From the NCBI GenBank assembly GCA_026417795.1, contig JAOACP010000006.1, forward strand, positions 1 through 64,000: DNA of 64,000 nt, in the 5' to 3' direction. The position numbers and the translations under genes were made by a program. Below, one piece after another: positions 50,800-59,164 of the stretch; within the stretch, counting starts at the first letter, position 1, and each line of letters begins with the position of its first letter. Source of the DNA: Thermanaerothrix sp. (lineage in GTDB: Bacteria > Synergistota > Synergistia > Synergistales > Synergistaceae). The notes under the pieces are model-generated. The model was not told where the DNA came from. It saw nothing but the letters and a program-made list of their open reading frames with translations, and did no database searches.

Positions 50800-51819
50800 C
50801 TAATACAATCCCCTAGATGAAGTCGAAGCACTCCTAAGGGCATTTATACTGTTCTTTGCTAATCCCTCTCCTTTTTTCAATATATTAGTTTTAATATTTC
50901 CATAACGGCCTATATAGCGGGTATCTATAATCATTTGTATTGCTGTGCCACTAAAATTTGTTTGTATGCATTTTATATTAATAGCGCCACGGCATCCTTC
51001 CATCCGCAAAGCAGAACTACCACTTGCTATCAAAAAACTCCCACCTAAATTTGCACATATTTGGCTTGCCATATATAATCCGTACCCAGAGTTTTTCCAA
51101 AAATCATCGTAAACATTCTGTTTACCCGTATTTGGCGAAAATTTCCTAGAAACACCTGGCCTTAGCGATAGTTCAAGTGCATCTTTATCGCTAGATATAG
51201 CATTACTATATATCGAATTAGACGAAAGGCTTTCATAAATTCCAATTCCTTCGTCCAACAAGCTCAATTCAACCTTATTCTTTGAAGGCCAGTATTGAGC
51301 ACAATGCCAAACTTCACCAGCCTCACTATGCTCTGGGATATTCCTTATCATCTCACGCAAAAGATAAACCAAAGGATCTTGCAATTTTTTCAGAACGCCA
51401 TAAAACCATTGCCATTTCCCTTGCTTTTTCTTCAATCAACTCGCCCACATAAACCATTTTTTCTTTGCTTGATTTGCATAAATCTTCAACAGATAGACTA
51501 GTTATTGGCAGGTAATTAAGATTACCAGAAGCTTCTCCTGGAACCTTCCCAATATTTATTCCAGAGGACAAAAAAATGCCATATGCTGAGCATATGTATT
51601 ATTACAGTTTATAGCATCAAAATCACGACAAGCATACTGTTCCCGTAACCGTCTAAGCATAGACGATACAATCAGCATTGTAAACAGATAAAAGAACTTA
51701 ACTCCTTCAAAATCAAAACCACGGACTTTATTTGTTTCACGGTCATTTAATTTAGAAAGACTCAAACAAAAACCTAAGGCATTAGACCAGGCTAGATCAG
51801 GCACAGGAATGTACTCCAT
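50800..51819 (-). pseudogene. GHKL/HATPase-domain protein broken at two homopolymer runs
   Basis: Three frames join into one protein of about 340 residues. Frame 1 starts at ATG 51819 (MEYIPVPDLAWSNALGF) and breaks at seven A (plus strand, 51570-51576). Frame 2 (SSGINIGKVPGE...EEKAREMAMVLWRSEK) breaks at six T (51385-51390). Frame 3 (LQDPLVYLLREMIRNIPEHS...) runs to 50800. The last part is a histidine-kinase-type ATPase: N-box REMIRNIPEHS, G1 LLDEGIGIYE, G2 SGYGLYMASQICANLGG. Adding one T and removing one A would restore it. GC is far below the genome's, indicating transfer. No phosphorylatable-histidine domain seen. Confidence 0.7.
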
Positions 51820-52128
51820 GTAGCCTCACCCCCAATAATATTAGCCACTAATCCAATGCTTGTTAGCCAAGATATCGCGGATTTTAACTAATTTTGGCCA
51901 TTTATTGTGCTTAATAGCCATATCCAAAGGCCTATTCCCCTATCCAGGTTGAACATGATATATTTAAAATTTATGATTTTAATCTCTCGCAAATACAATG
52001 CTCTTGATGCTATTATTTTTGAATTATAGCATAAAATTCCGAGTCTGTCACATATTTGTACCCGGTGTACCCGGCCAGTGATATTGTCACCACATAAGTG
52101 GACGGAAAGGGGATGGAGAAAATGCCCC
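51820..52128. other. AT-rich gap with possible insertion-sequence end
   Basis: 309 bases without a convincing gene. From about 52045 the composition changes and there is a tandem GTACCCG repeat (52061-52076), then GTGATATTGTCAC (palindromic, about 52078-52090), which may be the left end of the element whose transposase remnant follows. Confidence 0.35.
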
Positions 52129-52276
52129 ATGAGAACGGATGACGTCTTCTTGTAAAAGGAATCAAGGCGGGTATATGTCATGGAGCAGCTGATTGAGGTA
52201 AAAAGATCATGGTAGGGCAAGCTTCCGATATCTTAGTGGTAAGGTAGCGTCACACAAAGAGGCTTAAGGCTAGAGA
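52129..52276 (+). mobile_element. Remnant of a transposase N-terminus
   Basis: From ATG 52129: MRTDDVFL, stop, KESRRVYVMEQLIE, then after a frameshift KIMVGQASDILVV, stop, RHTKRLKARD. Ignoring the lesions this reads like the helix-turn-helix start of integrase-core (ISNCY-type) transposases, where a YVMEQ..EGK region is followed by QAAEILGLS.RQ.KRLK. Two in-frame stops and a frameshift show it is dead, and the catalytic domain is missing. Confidence 0.5.
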
Positions 52277-52494
52277 CGTTTTCACTGTCCCACCAGCGGT
52301 TTAGGCGACATCTTTTCTATGCACCTACAACAACCCGCGAACCGGATAATCCAAGGGGTGAACCCCCAAAGACTGAATCTTAACCCCCGCAAACGGCCTT
52401 TACATCCCATGATGGTTGGCCCACAATAAGCTACCGGGTTTAAAAAGCCCCACAGGGGGACGACCCGCAAAAACCAAGTCAAGGAGGTTCAGCG
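52277..52494 (+). other. Region upstream of the decarboxylase beta-subunit gene
   Basis: 218 bases between the transposase remnant and the next start. GC recovers to normal near 52400. A weak TTGGCC-18-TTAAAA at 52419-52448 is the only promoter-like match. No gene seen. Confidence 0.35.
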
Positions 52495-53634
52495 TTGGAA
52501 GGACTGTTAAGTTTCCTGGGTCACACCATAAGCGCCTTCACCTACAAGGAAGCGGTCATGATAGCGGTTGGAGTGGGGCTCATGCACCTCGCCATAGTCA
52601 AGGGGTTTGAGCCAAACCTCCTGCTGTCCATGGGGTTCGGCACCATACTGGTAAACATACCGTTTACCTCCGCCCTCGACCAGATCTCCGGCGGCAAGCT
52701 CACCGAGGGGGCGTTGTCGCTGCTGTTCAAGGCCGGCATAGCCACCGAGATGTTCCCCTTGCTCATATTCATCGCCGTGGGGGCCATGTGCGACTTCTCG
52801 CCCCTCATATCGAACCCCCGGATGTTCATCTTCGGCCTGGCGGCCCAGGGCGGCATATTCATGACCATGGGGCTTGCGCTACTCCTAGGCTTCAGCCTCA
52901 ACGAGGCGGCATCCATAGGGATAATAGGCGCCGCCGACGGCCCCACCTCCATATACGTGGCCAACCGGTTCGCCCCGCACCTACTGGGCCCCATATCGGT
53001 GGCGGCGTACACCTACATGGCCCTGGTGCCCATAATCCAGCCGCCGGTGATAAAACTCCTCACCACCAAGGCGGAGAGGTCCATGAGGATGACCTACGTC
53101 CAGAAGGAGGTGTCCAGAACGAAGCTCATCGCCTTCCCGGTGATAGTGACCTTGGTGGCGGGCATCGTGGCCCCTCCCTCCGCGGCGCTGATAGGGTTTC
53201 TCATGTTCGGCAACCTGCTAAGGGTCAGCGGCGTCACCGAGCGGCTATCCCAGGCGGCCCAGAACGAGCTGGCAAACATAGTGACCATACTGCTTGGCTT
53301 CACCATCTCCGCCACCATGACCGGCGACAGGTTCGTGAACCTCTCCACCCTCATGATAATAGCCATGGGGCTCGTGGCCTTCGTGCTGGACACCGCCGCA
53401 GGGGTGGTTATGGCCAAGGTCCTCAACCTCTTCCTGCCCCAGCACCTTAAGGTGAACCCCATGGTCGGCGCGGCGGGCATCTCCGCCTTCCCCATGTCCG
53501 CCAGGACCATCCAGAAGCTGGGACAGGAGGAGGACCCCGGGAACTTCCTCCTCATGCACGCCGTGGGGGCCAACGTCTCAGGTCAGATAGGCTCGGTGCT
53601 CGCCGGGGGCCTGCTGTTGGCCATGCTAAGTTGA
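52495..53634 (+). CDS. oadB: Na+-translocating carboxylic acid decarboxylase beta subunit
   Basis: 379 residues, a membrane protein of the OadB/MmdD/GcdB family with about nine helices. GIIGAADGPTSIYVANRFAP contains the conserved Asp for Na+ movement; VAPPSAALIGFLMFGNLLRVSGV and MVGAAGISAFPMSARTIQ are further signatures. The subunit couples decarboxylation of a biotin-bound carboxyl group to Na+ export. No alpha, gamma or biotin-carrier gene adjoins, so which acid (oxaloacetate, methylmalonyl-CoA or glutaconyl-CoA) is used is unknown. TTG start after AAGGAGG. The biotin operon in this window fits the need for biotin. Confidence 0.92.
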   Translation: MEGLLSFLGHTISAFTYKEAVMIAVGVGLMHLAIVKGFEPNLLLSMGFGTILVNIPFTSALDQISGGKLTEGALSLLFKAGIATEMFPLLIFIAVGAMCDFSPLISNPRMFIFGLAAQGGIFMTMGLALLLGFSLNEAASIGIIGAADGPTSIYVANRFAPHLLGPISVAAYTYMALVPIIQPPVIKLLTTKAERSMRMTYVQKEVSRTKLIAFPVIVTLVAGIVAPPSAALIGFLMFGNLLRVSGVTERLSQAAQNELANIVTILLGFTISATMTGDRFVNLSTLMIIAMGLVAFVLDTAAGVVMAKVLNLFLPQHLKVNPMVGAAGISAFPMSARTIQKLGQEEDPGNFLLMHAVGANVSGQIGSVLAGGLLLAMLS

Positions 53635-53661
53635 GGGAGCCCTAAAACCCCAACCCTAAGA

Positions 53662-54954
53662 CTAAAAGTATTCCGGCTCCGGAGCTCCCTGGTCGTAGAC
53701 CCTATCCCTGGGCTTCGACCCTCCGGAGCCCTTCTTATCTGGCTTTAGCTCCCCTTCCCCGCCCTTAACCGCCGGCTTCGGCTTGCCGTTCACCTTGGGA
53801 GCCGCGTCCTTGGCGCCGAGGGAAGACGCCCCAGCATCGAGACTCTCCGACGCCCCATCGGGGCCCCCCGACGCCCCGGCGCCTCCCCCCAATAGGGGAA
53901 GGCCTGAAAAACTGGGGTACAGTATCCTTATGTGGGTCACGTCCTTGAGGAACACCCCCTCCGCAACGCTGGAGGCCTTGGGCATGTCCTGCCACTCCCC
54001 GTCTAAGATCCGAACCTTCACCGAAGCCCAGGACAGGTTTTCAAGAAAACCGCCCCCGAAGTCCCTCTCCGAAGGGCCTGGGGTGAGGTAACCGCTGAAC
54101 AGGGGCCTTGCGCCCGGGGAAGCCCCGCCCCCCATGGAACGGACTATGAGCCACTGGGGCTCGTACCAGGCGGGCTTCATCTCGTGGGACCTGGCGTGCT
54201 CCTCCGGCACGATCTGGAAGCCCCCCATCTCCCCCGGCGGCGAGGTGGACACGCACACCACCCCCGGGTGGTTGGCCCTTATGCGCCCCACCCCCTGGTA
54301 GTGGCTCCCCTCGAAGAAGCCTATGCCGCTCACCGGGTGCACCACCTCCCCTATCACCTTAGACCCGGAAGGATACACCGCCTCCACCCGTCCGCCCAAA
54401 CGGTTCTCCAGATCCACCCACAAGGGACCTCCCACGGGGGGTGCCACCCGGTAGCGGATCTCCACCGCGTCCTTGAGGGTGTTTTCATCCAAAGGTGCCT
54501 CGGAGCCGTCCCTCAAAACCGCCGCCACCGGGGTGCCAACCGGCGGACAGTAGAGGCCGAAAAGGCCACTGCCCCCAACACCGTCCACCACCACCGCGCT
54601 GAAGGGCCTTGAGGCGGGGGCCGTCGTATAGGAAGGTATCAGGCTCACCACCGATCCACGGCCATCCCTAAGACCCACCAGGATGTGAACCGCGTTCACC
54701 GCCGAGGCCACCACCGTCCCCACCTTGCCCCAACGGGAGGCCCCGAAGGCGGGGTACAAGGGCCTTACGGGGGTGGACAACACCTGCCCCACCTGGACCG
54801 ACACTCCCCCCTGCTCCACCCGGGCCTGCCTGCCCCTCTCAAGGGGGACCCTCACGGTGAAAAGCTCCCCCTGGGCGGAAGCCCCGCAAGGGAAGGCAAA
54901 AAGCCACACGGAACACGAAACCCAAGCGAATATCCTCAAAAAAACATCACGCAC
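53662..54954 (-). CDS. Exported protein of unknown function with Gly/Ser/Pro/Lys-rich tail
   Basis: 430 residues. Signal peptide (VFLRIFAWVSCSVWLFAFPCGASAQG), then about 310 residues rich in beta strands (VRVPLERGRQARVEQGGVSVQVGQVL; GDGEW-like turns), then from about 350 a low-complexity tail (GGGAGASGGPDGASESLDAG, KPKPAVKGGEGELKPDKKG). No domain recognised. GTG start five bases after GGTGGAG; the longer upstream frame runs into the nagR promoter and is not coding. Possibly a cell-envelope component. Confidence 0.75.
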   Translation of the reverse strand: MRDVFLRIFAWVSCSVWLFAFPCGASAQGELFTVRVPLERGRQARVEQGGVSVQVGQVLSTPVRPLYPAFGASRWGKVGTVVASAVNAVHILVGLRDGRGSVVSLIPSYTTAPASRPFSAVVVDGVGGSGLFGLYCPPVGTPVAAVLRDGSEAPLDENTLKDAVEIRYRVAPPVGGPLWVDLENRLGGRVEAVYPSGSKVIGEVVHPVSGIGFFEGSHYQGVGRIRANHPGVVCVSTSPPGEMGGFQIVPEEHARSHEMKPAWYEPQWLIVRSMGGGASPGARPLFSGYLTPGPSERDFGGGFLENLSWASVKVRILDGEWQDMPKASSVAEGVFLKDVTHIRILYPSFSGLPLLGGGAGASGGPDGASESLDAGASSLGAKDAAPKVNGKPKPAVKGGEGELKPDKKGSGGSKPRDRVYDQGAPEPEYF

Positions 54955-55003
54955 CAAAACTCCACCCCCCAATAACCGGTCAATCATACCACCATGGCCG
55001 GCG

Positions 55004-55036
55004 TTGCGCCGAAAGACCTGAGGTGGTATAGTCCAC
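55004..55036 (+). promoter_or_regulatory. Promoter and NagR-type operator of the nag operon
   Basis: TTGCGC, 17 bases, TATAGT. The -10 lies inside GTGGTATAGTCCAC (55023-55036), close to the TGGT(n)4ACCA-type operator known for NagR/YvoA. This suggests autorepression relieved by an amino-sugar phosphate. Confidence 0.6.
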
Positions 55037-55071
55037 ATGACAACATGACGACCATCCTTGGGGGGATTGCC

Positions 55072-55800
55072 ATGACGCTGCGGAAGGAAAGTCCGGTGCC
55101 CCTGTACTACCAGCTCAAGGAGAAGCTGCTCAGGAAGATAGAGCAGGGGGAGCTCAAGCCCGGGGACCCCATACCCTCCGAGCGGGAGCTCTGCGACCGG
55201 TACCAGATAAGCCGGATGACCGCCGCCAAGGCGGTGACAGCCCTGGTGAACGAAGGGGTCCTGTTCCGCCAGCGGGGGGTGGGCACCTTCGTGGCCCAAC
55301 CCAAGCCCCCCTGCAGCTCCTCCACCCTGGGGGGCTTCACGGACAACATAAGGGAGGCGGGGCTCTCCTGCAGGACCCAGATCATATCCTTCTCCGAGGA
55401 ACCCGCGGAGGGCAGCCTCCCCTCAAGGCTTCAGGTGCCCCAAGGGGCCGCGGTCTTCAGCGTCCTGCGCCTTCGGTTCGTGGAGGATGAGCCCTTCTCC
55501 CTTGAACACGCCTGGATCCCCAAGGACCGCTTCCCGGACCTCTCGTACCAGCTCCTGGACGGGGACTCACTGTACAGGCTCTTCAGGGAGCACCTCAAGA
55601 AACCCCCGGTGCTGGCCAGGCAGACCATAGAGGCGGTGCTGGCGAGCGAGTACGAGGCCAAGATGCTTCAGGAGGAACCCAAAACGCCGATGCTCCTCTT
55701 CAGAAGGGTGGCCCTGGACTCCGACGGGCTCCCCTTGGAGTTCTCGAAGTGCATATACCGGGGACGGAAGTTCCTGTACGAGATAACCTTCTCCATCTAG
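55072..55800 (+). CDS. nagR: GntR/HutC-family repressor of N-acetylglucosamine genes
   Basis: 242 residues. N-terminal winged helix (PLYYQLKEKLLRKIEQGELKPGDPIPSERELCDRYQISRMTAAKAV) and a C-terminal UTRA effector domain (LRFVEDEPFSLEHAWIP ... LLFRRVALDSDGLPLEFSKCIYRG). It heads the nag operon, with a NagR-like operator over its own promoter, so amino-sugar control is likely. ATG at 55072 follows GGGGGGA; the frame is open further up but crosses the promoter. Confidence 0.92.
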   Translation: MTLRKESPVPLYYQLKEKLLRKIEQGELKPGDPIPSERELCDRYQISRMTAAKAVTALVNEGVLFRQRGVGTFVAQPKPPCSSSTLGGFTDNIREAGLSCRTQIISFSEEPAEGSLPSRLQVPQGAAVFSVLRLRFVEDEPFSLEHAWIPKDRFPDLSYQLLDGDSLYRLFREHLKKPPVLARQTIEAVLASEYEAKMLQEEPKTPMLLFRRVALDSDGLPLEFSKCIYRGRKFLYEITFSI

Positions 55801-55884
55801 GCGCCACAAGGGCGTTCAACAAAGGGCAACGGGGGGAGATCCCCCTTAGGCCATAAAAATCTCACCACAGGGAGGTAGAAAGAG

Positions 55885-57267
55885 ATGTTTGGAGGTCTTC
55901 AGAAGCTTGGCAAGGCCCTGATGCTGCCGGTGGCGGTGCTGCCGGCGGCGGCGCTGCTGCTTCGCCTAGGAGCGCCCGACGTGCTCAACATCCCCTTCAT
56001 CATGCAGGCCGGAGGGGCCATCTTCGACAACCTGCCCCTCGTCTTCGCCATCGGCGTGGCGGTGGGCTTCGCCTTCGACGGCGGTGGAGCCGCGGCCCTG
56101 GCCGGGGCTGTGGGGTACCTCACCCTCACCAAGGCCATGGTGACCATCAACAAGGACATAAACATGGGAGTCCTGGCGGGCATCCTCTCCGGCGTCCTGG
56201 CAGGACAGCTTTACAACCGCTTCCACAACATCAAGCTCCCGGACTTCCTGGGCTTCTTCGGGGGCAAGCGCTTCGTCCCCATAGCCGCCGCGGGCTCCAG
56301 CATCGCCCTGGCGCTGGTGTTCGGCTTCATATGGCCCCCCATACAGCAGGCCATCCACGGGGTGGGAAACTGGATCGTGGGCGCCGGCCTTGTGGGGGCC
56401 TTCGCCTTCGGAGCCCTTAACAGGCTGCTGCTGCCCTTGGGACTCCACCACGTGGTCAACAGCCTGGTGTGGTTCGTCTTCGGCTCCTTCACCGACAAGG
56501 CGGGCAAGGTGGTCACCGGAGACCTCTCCAGGTTCTTCGCCGGAGATCCCACCGCTGGAACCTTCATGACCGGCTTTTATCCCATAATGATGTTCGCCCT
56601 GCCTGCCGCGGCGCTGGCCATGTACACCACCGCAAGGCCCGAGAACCGCAAGGCGGTAAGCGGCATCCTGCTCAGCGTGGCGTTGACGTCCTTCCTCACC
56701 GGCATAACTGAACCCATAGAGTTCGCCTTCATGTTCCTGGCCCCGGCGCTCTACATAGCCCACGCCCTCCTCACCGGCGCGGCCCTGGCCCTGTGTGAGG
56801 CCCTGGGGATCCACCACGGCTTCGGCTTCTCCGCCGGCGCCATAGACTACGTGCTGAACTACGGACTTGCCACCAAACCGATCCTCCTCATACCCATAGG
56901 CCTTGCGTTCGGCGCGGTGTACTACTTCCTGTTCGTGGCCATGATCAAGGCCATGGACCTGCCCACCCCCGGAAGGGAGGCGGCCCCCGCAGGCATGACC
57001 GCCTCGGCGTCCACCGACGAGGAACTCGCAAAACTCGCCGCCGCCTACATAGCAAGCCTTGGGGGAGCTTCCAACATAGCCTCCCTGGACTCCTGCATAA
57101 CTCGACTTAGGCTCTCCGTGAAGAACGGCGGACTGGTGGTAGAGGAGGAGATCCGGAAGCTAGGGGCCACGGGCATAATAAGGCCCAACTCCACGGACAT
57201 GCAGATAGTGGTGGGCACCAAGGCGGACCTCATCGCGGGCGCCATCAAGAAGCAGCTCAAGGGCTGA
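55885..57267 (+). CDS. nagE: PTS N-acetylglucosamine-specific EIICB component
   Basis: 460 residues. The EIIC membrane domain (about 1-370) starts FGGLQKLGKALMLPVAVLPAAALLLRLG and has HHVVNSLVWFVFG and GITEPIEFAFMFLAP typical of the glucose/GlcNAc family. After a linker, the EIIB domain (about 385-460) carries the phospho-cysteine in LDSCITRLRL. It imports and phosphorylates GlcNAc. The fused EIIA of E. coli NagE is missing; a separate EIIA gene closes the operon. ATG after GGGAGG. Confidence 0.94.
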   Translation: MFGGLQKLGKALMLPVAVLPAAALLLRLGAPDVLNIPFIMQAGGAIFDNLPLVFAIGVAVGFAFDGGGAAALAGAVGYLTLTKAMVTINKDINMGVLAGILSGVLAGQLYNRFHNIKLPDFLGFFGGKRFVPIAAAGSSIALALVFGFIWPPIQQAIHGVGNWIVGAGLVGAFAFGALNRLLLPLGLHHVVNSLVWFVFGSFTDKAGKVVTGDLSRFFAGDPTAGTFMTGFYPIMMFALPAAALAMYTTARPENRKAVSGILLSVALTSFLTGITEPIEFAFMFLAPALYIAHALLTGAALALCEALGIHHGFGFSAGAIDYVLNYGLATKPILLIPIGLAFGAVYYFLFVAMIKAMDLPTPGREAAPAGMTASASTDEELAKLAAAYIASLGGASNIASLDSCITRLRLSVKNGGLVVEEEIRKLGATGIIRPNSTDMQIVVGTKADLIAGAIKKQLKG

Positions 57268-57281
57268 GGGGGGCATAGGCG

Positions 57282-58412
57282 GTGAAAGCCTTGCGGGGCG
57301 CATGGGTGGCGCTGCCCTCCGGTGAGGCGGTGGCGGGGACCGTGGTGTTCGACCACGTCATAAGGGACGTAATCCCGGGGACTCCTCCATTGGAGGGATG
57401 CCGCGTACTTGACTGCCCTGGGTTCTACCTCACCCCGGGGCTCATGGACGTGCACATCCACGGCATAGGGGGCTACGACGCCTGCGACGGCACGCCTGAG
57501 GCGCTGGAGGCCATGTCCCATCACCTTGCGTCCTGCGGGGTAACCGCCTTCTGCCCCGCCACCATGACGCTGCCGGAAGAGGAGATAAGGGGCATCCTTG
57601 GCAACATAAGATCCGCCATGGAGCGCCCCATGCCCGGCGCCAGGGTGATGGGGGCCCACCTGGAGGGCCCCTTCATCAGCCCCGAGCGGCCCGGGGCCCA
57701 GGACCGGTCGTTCATAAGGGACCCCAAGCCGGAGCTGCTGGAGGACTTCAAGGACGTCATAAGGATCGTGACCTTCGCCCCCGAAAGGGATCCCCACGGC
57801 GTCCTCCTTGACACGGCCCTTAGGCTCCACATGGTCCCCTCGGCGGGGCACTCCAACGCCTCCTACGAGGAGACCCAAAGGGCCTTCCTCCAGGGGGTCA
57901 TGTCGGTGACGCACCTCTTCAACGGCATGGCCCCCTACCACCACAGGACCCCGGGGCTTGCGGGGGCGGCGCTGGACGCACCGGTATTCTGCGAGATCAT
58001 CGTGGACGGCATCCACTCTCATCCCTCCGCGGTGCGGCTGGCGTTGAAGGCCAAGGGGGAGGACAGGCTGGTGCTGGTATCGGACTCCATGCGCGGAGCA
58101 GGCCTAGGGGACGGCACCTTCTCCCTTGGGGGGCAAGAGGTCACCGTATCCCAGGGGGTGGCCCGCCTTAAGGGGGGCGCCATAGCGGGGAGCGTCATAA
58201 CCCTGGACCAGGCGGTGAGGAACTACGGCGCTTACACGGGCCTTAGGTTCGAGCGGGCCGTAAGGGGGGCCACCCTCAACCCCGCAAGGCTCCTGGGGGA
58301 GAGGACCTCAGGGACCATAGCCCCGGGCATGAGGGCGGACATGGTCCTGTGGGGAAGCGGCGGAGAGGTGGCAAGGACTTACGTGAACGGAATGGAGGTC
58401 TTCAGCAGATGA
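57282..58412 (+). CDS. nagA: N-acetylglucosamine-6-phosphate deacetylase
   Basis: 376 residues, amidohydrolase fold. Metal and substrate residues: GLMDVHIHG (HxH), HLEGPFISPE (Glu), SAGHSNA, THLFNGM (His), and catalytic Asp in VSDSMRGAG. It yields glucosamine 6-phosphate and acetate. GTG start eight bases after AGGGGGG. Its stop overlaps the nagB start (ATGA). Confidence 0.95.
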   Translation: MKALRGAWVALPSGEAVAGTVVFDHVIRDVIPGTPPLEGCRVLDCPGFYLTPGLMDVHIHGIGGYDACDGTPEALEAMSHHLASCGVTAFCPATMTLPEEEIRGILGNIRSAMERPMPGARVMGAHLEGPFISPERPGAQDRSFIRDPKPELLEDFKDVIRIVTFAPERDPHGVLLDTALRLHMVPSAGHSNASYEETQRAFLQGVMSVTHLFNGMAPYHHRTPGLAGAALDAPVFCEIIVDGIHSHPSAVRLALKAKGEDRLVLVSDSMRGAGLGDGTFSLGGQEVTVSQGVARLKGGAIAGSVITLDQAVRNYGAYTGLRFERAVRGATLNPARLLGERTSGTIAPGMRADMVLWGSGGEVARTYVNGMEVFSR

Positions 58413-59149
58413 GGATAGTGGTAGCCAAGGACTACGACCAGATGAGCCGGATGGCCGCCATAGTGGTGGCAAGCCGGGTGATACTGCAACCCGACTGCGT
58501 GCTTGGGCTCGCCACCGGTCAGACGCCGCTGGGGCTTTACCGGAACCTGGTGGAGTTCTACAGGCACGGAGACCTGGACTTCTCCAGGGTCACCACCTTC
58601 AATCTGGACGAGTACGTGGGGCTAGGTCCGGACCACCCCTGCAGCTACCACCGGTACATGGAGGACAACTTCTTCTCCCACGTGAACGTACCACCGGAGA
58701 ATCGCCACATCCCACGGGGGGACGCGGCGGACCTGGCGGAGGAGTGCAGGCGGTACGAGGAGGCCATATGCCAAGCGGGCGGCATAGACCTGCAGATATT
58801 GGGCCTTGGGGTGGACGGCCACATAGGCTTTAACGAGCCGGACGTGAAGTTCGAGGGCAGCACCCACGTGGTGCAGCTGGCCCAGAGCACCATAGAGGCA
58901 AACAGCCGGTTCTTCCCATCCCCGGACCATATGCCCCGCTTCGCCATAAGCATGGGAATAAAGACCATAATGAAGGCCAGAAGGGTGCTGCTTCTGGCCG
59001 CTGGAGAGGAGAAGGCCCGGGCGGTCCGGGGGGCGGTGCTGGGGGAGGTAACGCCGGATCTGCCGGCATCCATACTCCAGCTGCACCCAAACACCACCAT
59101 AATAGTGGACGACAAGGCGGCTTCCCTCATAAGGGAAGCCATAAGGTGA
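58409..59149 (+). CDS. nagB: Glucosamine-6-phosphate deaminase
   Basis: 246 residues. LATGQTPLGLYRNLVEF, FNLDEYVGL, and LGLGVDGHIGFNEP are NagB motifs; the catalytic Asp and His of the deaminase lie in these. It converts glucosamine 6-phosphate to fructose 6-phosphate and ammonia. Translation coupled to nagA. The longer upstream frame belongs to nagA sequence. Confidence 0.96.
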   Translation: MRIVVAKDYDQMSRMAAIVVASRVILQPDCVLGLATGQTPLGLYRNLVEFYRHGDLDFSRVTTFNLDEYVGLGPDHPCSYHRYMEDNFFSHVNVPPENRHIPRGDAADLAEECRRYEEAICQAGGIDLQILGLGVDGHIGFNEPDVKFEGSTHVVQLAQSTIEANSRFFPSPDHMPRFAISMGIKTIMKARRVLLLAAGEEKARAVRGAVLGEVTPDLPASILQLHPNTTIIVDDKAASLIREAIR

Positions 59150-59164
59150 GGGGAGGCGACGGCG

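Noticed and set aside
51888-52220. 110-residue minus-strand open frame in the AT-rich island
   Set aside because: No ribosome site or recognisable motif, and its start overlaps the transposase remnant readable on the plus strand.
50341-52490. CRISPR array in the AT-rich island
   Set aside because: No regularly spaced direct repeats were found anywhere in the window.
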